This document shows positions 7,125 through 9,512 of a stretch of 9,512 nt of DNA, in pieces (the stretch's first letter is position 1; each line of letters opens with the position of its first letter). The notes under the pieces were generated by a model, which had not been told where the DNA came from, ran no database searches, and was given only the letters and a program-made list of their open reading frames with translations. Both the position numbers and the translations under genes were made by a program. Source of the DNA: Flavobacteriales bacterium (lineage in GTDB: Bacteria; Bacteroidota; Bacteroidia; Flavobacteriales_D; Parvicellaceae). The DNA is taken from positions 1-9,512 of the forward strand of contig WFNC01000062.1 of NCBI GenBank assembly GCA_015488785.1. Direction: 5' to 3'.

Positions 7125-7580
7125 TTAATTAATTGCTATTTTAAATGCTTCGTTTTTATGATTAAAATCTATTATGAGTTCTTTTAAAACCTTATTGACT
7201 TTACCTTTTTCTATTCTATTTTTATCTTCGATTCTATTTTTATTATAAGACAAAAACTTTGGTGATTTCGCTTGAATAATATACCTCAAAAAACGAAATT
7301 CTAAATTAGTAGGCTCCTCTTTTATTGTCTCATCTAAAAGGTTCGCTCCTTCTTTAAATGCTTTTAATTTTTTCTGAGGAGTTTTCAATTTCGAAGCTTT
7401 TTTAGCCAATAAAGCTCCTTTATAAGCAAGTGTTTGGTTTCCTTTTTTTGTAGAAAGCGTTTTAAGCTTCAAATCAAGTTGAATTGTAGTTCCATTCTCT
7501 AATAATGCGTAAACTTCATTATCTTGGGCTAACATTGAAGAAAATAACAACGTCAAAAATGTAAAAAATAACAATCTCAT
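7125..7580 (-). CDS. Secreted protein of unknown function with TPR-like helices
   Basis: A 151-residue protein with a clear N-terminal signal peptide: basic MR, a hydrophobic stretch LLFFTFLTLLFSSM, and a likely signal peptidase I site after LA at about residue 18 (MLA|QDNE). The mature part should be periplasmic. It has a KGALLAKKASKLKTPQKKLKAFKEG stretch (split here by position: 54-63 KGALLAKKAS, then 64-78), followed by LLDETIKEEPTNLEFRFLRY (about 81-100), whose spacing of helices and P-x-N recalls a tetratricopeptide-like pair. A hexapeptide is duplicated (KNRIED, KNRIEK). I recall comparable small proteins ahead of DarA in other flavobacterial flexirubin clusters, without a known role. 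It is the first gene after the only sizeable gap in the window (53 nt) and lies 5 nt before DarA, so it could head the operon. A role in periplasmic handling of the pigment is speculative. Confidence 0.83.
   Translation of the reverse strand: MRLLFFTFLTLLFSSMLAQDNEVYALLENGTTIQLDLKLKTLSTKKGNQTLAYKGALLAKKASKLKTPQKKLKAFKEGANLLDETIKEEPTNLEFRFLRYIIQAKSPKFLSYNKNRIEDKNRIEKGKVNKVLKELIIDFNHKNEAFKIAIN
7206..7241 (-). repeat. 18-bp in-frame tandem duplication
   Basis: Two adjacent 18-bp units (7224-7241 and 7206-7223 in reading order) inside the secreted-protein gene match at 15 of 18 positions by my count. They encode KNRIED followed by KNRIEK. The number of bases is a multiple of three, so the frame is kept. 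It looks like a recent slippage-type duplication that lengthens a charged loop or helix near residues 113-124. Confidence 0.75.
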
Positions 7581-7598
7581 ATCTAATGGTGATTTTTA

Positions 7599-7633
7599 GA
7601 AATATAAAGGTAATCTTTTTTTATGAAAACAAA
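7599..7633 (-). promoter_or_regulatory. Possible weak Bacteroidota-type promoter ahead of the secreted-protein/darAB operon
   Basis: In the 53-nt gap after asnB, the minus strand reads TTTG at 7633-7630 and then TACCTTTA at 7612-7605, or TATATTTC at 7606-7599. Both latter strings are one base from the TAnnTTTG consensus of the Bacteroidota housekeeping sigma factor. Spacing from TTTG is 17 bases to the first and 23 to the second, against the usual 19-21 or so, so the fit is imperfect. The AT-rich background makes chance matches likely. The gap is the only place in the window with room for a promoter. Confidence 0.25.
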
Positions 7634-9490
7634 TTACAACCATTTCTTTACCCAATGTTGAAACACAACCAAAGCCCAAGTAGCAGAAACAGCATCTTTG
7701 GGACTATTACTGTTTAATTGTTGTTCTATTTTTTTTACTTCATTCCAATTTAAAAATCCTTGTTCCTCTACCAGTTCTCGATTAAAAACATTTTGAGTTA
7801 AATATTCTTTCATTTCATTTTTAAACCATTTTAATAAAGGAACCTCAAAGCCATGTTTTGGTCTGTTTGCTAGTTCTTGTGGCAAATCATCTGCGAAAGC
7901 GTCTTTTAATATTTTCTTACGAGAAGTTTTATCTATCTTATATTTTTCTGGCAACGAAAATACATATTCTACCAAATCGTGTTGTAAGAATGGTGTTCGG
8001 ACTTCTAAACTGTTAGCCATACTCATGCTATCAACTTTTTTAAGCATATCATTTGTCAATACCAAATTGAAATCAGCATAAAGCACATCATTCATAGAAT
8101 TGATATCAAAGGAAAGTAAATTACCGCTCCTTTTATTAAATAAATCGTTATTCTTAACTAAGTTTTGAGCTTGAATCGAATCCATAAAAGAAGCCCAAGA
8201 AATATATCTATCTTTTTCTGAAAGTGACAATCCTTTTGCATATTTATCTAACTGACGACCAAGGTTTCCTATTTTATTTTGCCTCGATTGTGGTAAAAAT
8301 TTATAGAAAGGTTTTCCCGCTTTTACAATCGCGTTTTTAAAACTAGATTCTGATGCAATCCTCAATGCTTCGTGCTTGTTGTAGCCACTAAACAATTCAT
8401 CTGCTCCATCACCAGAAAGCGCTACGGTGACTTTTTCTTTGGTATATTTACTGAGTAAAAAAACATTTATAGCCGACGAATCAGCAAATGGCTCATCGAT
8501 ATAATCTAATACTTGTTCAAAATGTTCGTATAAATCATTGTTTGACACAGAAAAGACAGTATGCTCTGATTTTATTTTTTTTGCAATTAATTGCGCATAT
8601 TCTGTTTCATCGAAATAGGGTTCATCTTTAAAACCAACGGAAAAAGTATGTAAGTTTTTAGTTAGTCTTGAACTAATGGACGAAATAATGCTAGAATCTA
8701 CACCTCCACTTAAAAAAGCTCCAACAGGAACATCGGCTATCATCCGATTTTTTACAGCTTCTTCTAAAAGGTTTTTTACTTTCGTTTTGGCAACTTCATA
8801 AGAATCTGTCGATTTTTCTTGATTGAGGTAATAACTATAATATTTTTTAATTTTGACTTCACCTTCTTTGATGTAAATTGAATGCCCTGGTAAAAGCTTT
8901 TTCACTTTCGTAAAAATAGAATTTGGTTCGGGAATATAATTGAACTGAAAAAACTGAGTCAACGAGGCTTTATCAATTTCTTTATCAATTGGAAACTGAA
9001 GAATTGCTTTCATTTCTGAAGCAAAAATAAACTGATTTTCATCTTGATAATACAATAAGGGTTTTATTCCAAAACGGTCTCTAGCAATAAAATAAGAATC
9101 CGCTTTACTGTCGTAAATACAGAAACTAAAAAAGCCATCTAATTCACTTAAACAAGATTCACCTTTTGCGACAAACAAACGCAGTAAAACTTCTGTATCA
9201 GAATTAGTTACAAATTTAACTCCTGTGTTTTCTAATCTTTTTTTTATTGATTTGTAATTGTAAATCTCTCCATTAAAGACAATCGAATAACGGTCTATTT
9301 CCATTGGTTGATTTGCTCCTTGCGTAGTATCAATTATGGATAAACGAGCATGCCCTAAGCCTCCATTTTGAGTTTTGATTGTACTATTATTATCAGGGCC
9401 TCTTTTACTCAATTGCCCCACTGCATTAAGCAAAAAAAGTGAATCGTTTTTTTGATTCTTAAAATTTATATTACCTACAATTCCACACAT
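7634..9490 (-). CDS. asnB: Asparagine synthetase, glutamine-hydrolysing (class II)
   Basis: Cytoplasmic enzyme that makes asparagine, or an amide on a related substrate, from a carboxylate, ATP and ammonia released from glutamine. The N-terminal Ntn glutaminase domain (about 1-205) starts MCGIVGN, with Cys2 as nucleophile once Met is removed. Arg49 (HARLS), FNGEIYN at 72-78 and Asp98 (NSDTE) bind glutamine. The C-terminal synthetase domain has the ATP pyrophosphatase P-loop SGGVDSS at 261-267, SVGFKDEPYFDE at 284-295 and SGDGADELFSGY at 359-370. The length of 618 aa fits the longer AsnB/AsnO group (about 610-630) rather than E. coli AsnB (about 554). The start is fixed because Cys must follow the initiator. 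It is 53 nt from the next gene and co-directional, so it may head the cluster or simply neighbour it. Use in free asparagine synthesis versus pigment or lipid amidation cannot be told from the sequence. Confidence 0.95.
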   Translation of the reverse strand: MCGIVGNINFKNQKNDSLFLLNAVGQLSKRGPDNNSTIKTQNGGLGHARLSIIDTTQGANQPMEIDRYSIVFNGEIYNYKSIKKRLENTGVKFVTNSDTEVLLRLFVAKGESCLSELDGFFSFCIYDSKADSYFIARDRFGIKPLLYYQDENQFIFASEMKAILQFPIDKEIDKASLTQFFQFNYIPEPNSIFTKVKKLLPGHSIYIKEGEVKIKKYYSYYLNQEKSTDSYEVAKTKVKNLLEEAVKNRMIADVPVGAFLSGGVDSSIISSISSRLTKNLHTFSVGFKDEPYFDETEYAQLIAKKIKSEHTVFSVSNNDLYEHFEQVLDYIDEPFADSSAINVFLLSKYTKEKVTVALSGDGADELFSGYNKHEALRIASESSFKNAIVKAGKPFYKFLPQSRQNKIGNLGRQLDKYAKGLSLSEKDRYISWASFMDSIQAQNLVKNNDLFNKRSGNLLSFDINSMNDVLYADFNLVLTNDMLKKVDSMSMANSLEVRTPFLQHDLVEYVFSLPEKYKIDKTSRKKILKDAFADDLPQELANRPKHGFEVPLLKWFKNEMKEYLTQNVFNRELVEEQGFLNWNEVKKIEQQLNSNSPKDAVSATWALVVFQHWVKKWL

Positions 9491-9512
9491 AATTTACTTT
9501 TTCAAAAAACGA

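Noticed and set aside
7581..7633. Rho-independent terminator after asnB
   Set aside because: There is a T/A-rich run but no GC-rich stem of useful length before it.
9491..9512. Promoter ahead of asnB
   Set aside because: Only 22 bases are visible upstream of the start; no TAnnTTTG match is present, so nothing can be claimed.

Overview
The window is about 9.5 kb of AT-rich DNA, and every supportable gene lies on the minus strand, so transcription runs from high to low coordinates. The combination of a DarA/DarB dialkylresorcinol pair, an acyl carrier protein, several ketosynthases, a BtrH-type transferase and an ABC exporter is typical of the flexirubin (dialkylresorcinol plus aryl polyene) pigment clusters of Bacteroidota. 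Low GC, weak or absent Shine-Dalgarno sequences and very tight gene packing fit a member of the Flavobacteriia. I cannot name the genus from the sequence alone.

Reading along the transcription direction: (1) 9490-7634, a glutamine-hydrolysing asparagine synthetase (AsnB type); (2) a 53-nt gap with a possible weak promoter; (3) 7580-7125, a small secreted protein with a helical, TPR-like body; (4) 7119-6217, DarA, a flavodoxin-fold aromatase with a hydrophobic C-terminal segment; (5) 6206-5061, DarB, a FabH-fold ketosynthase with a GTG start; (6) 5038-4643, a 131-aa protein of unknown function; (7) 4642-3638, a BtrH-family protein with an apparent TTG start; (8) 3637-2918 and 2918-1635, an ABC ATPase and an ABC-2 permease; (9) 1638-1375, an acyl carrier protein; (10) 1373-180, a KAS-II-type ketosynthase with an intact Cys-His-His triad; (11) 190-1, the first 63 residues of a second, ketosynthase-like or chain-length-factor-like protein that runs out of the window.

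From 7580 down to 1 the gaps are 0-22 nt or the genes overlap by 1-11 nt, so this block looks like one operon with translational coupling. The inferred division of labour is as follows. DarB and DarA build the dialkylresorcinol. The ACP and the KAS-II/CLF-like proteins belong to the aryl-polyene chain machinery. The BtrH-like protein is a candidate acyl transferase, and the ABC transporter is a candidate exporter of the lipid-like pigment or a precursor. Tyrosine/histidine ammonia-lyase, ketoreductase, dehydratase and further ACP genes expected for a complete flexirubin cluster are not in this window and would lie further downstream.

There is no stretch of 300 bases without a gene. I saw no tRNA, rRNA, CRISPR, insertion sequence or convincing terminator. 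The cluster type is already known. The less ordinary points are a zero-spacing, in-frame TAG/TTG junction between the 131-aa gene and the BtrH gene, and the unassigned jobs of the BtrH-like, 131-aa and secreted proteins.
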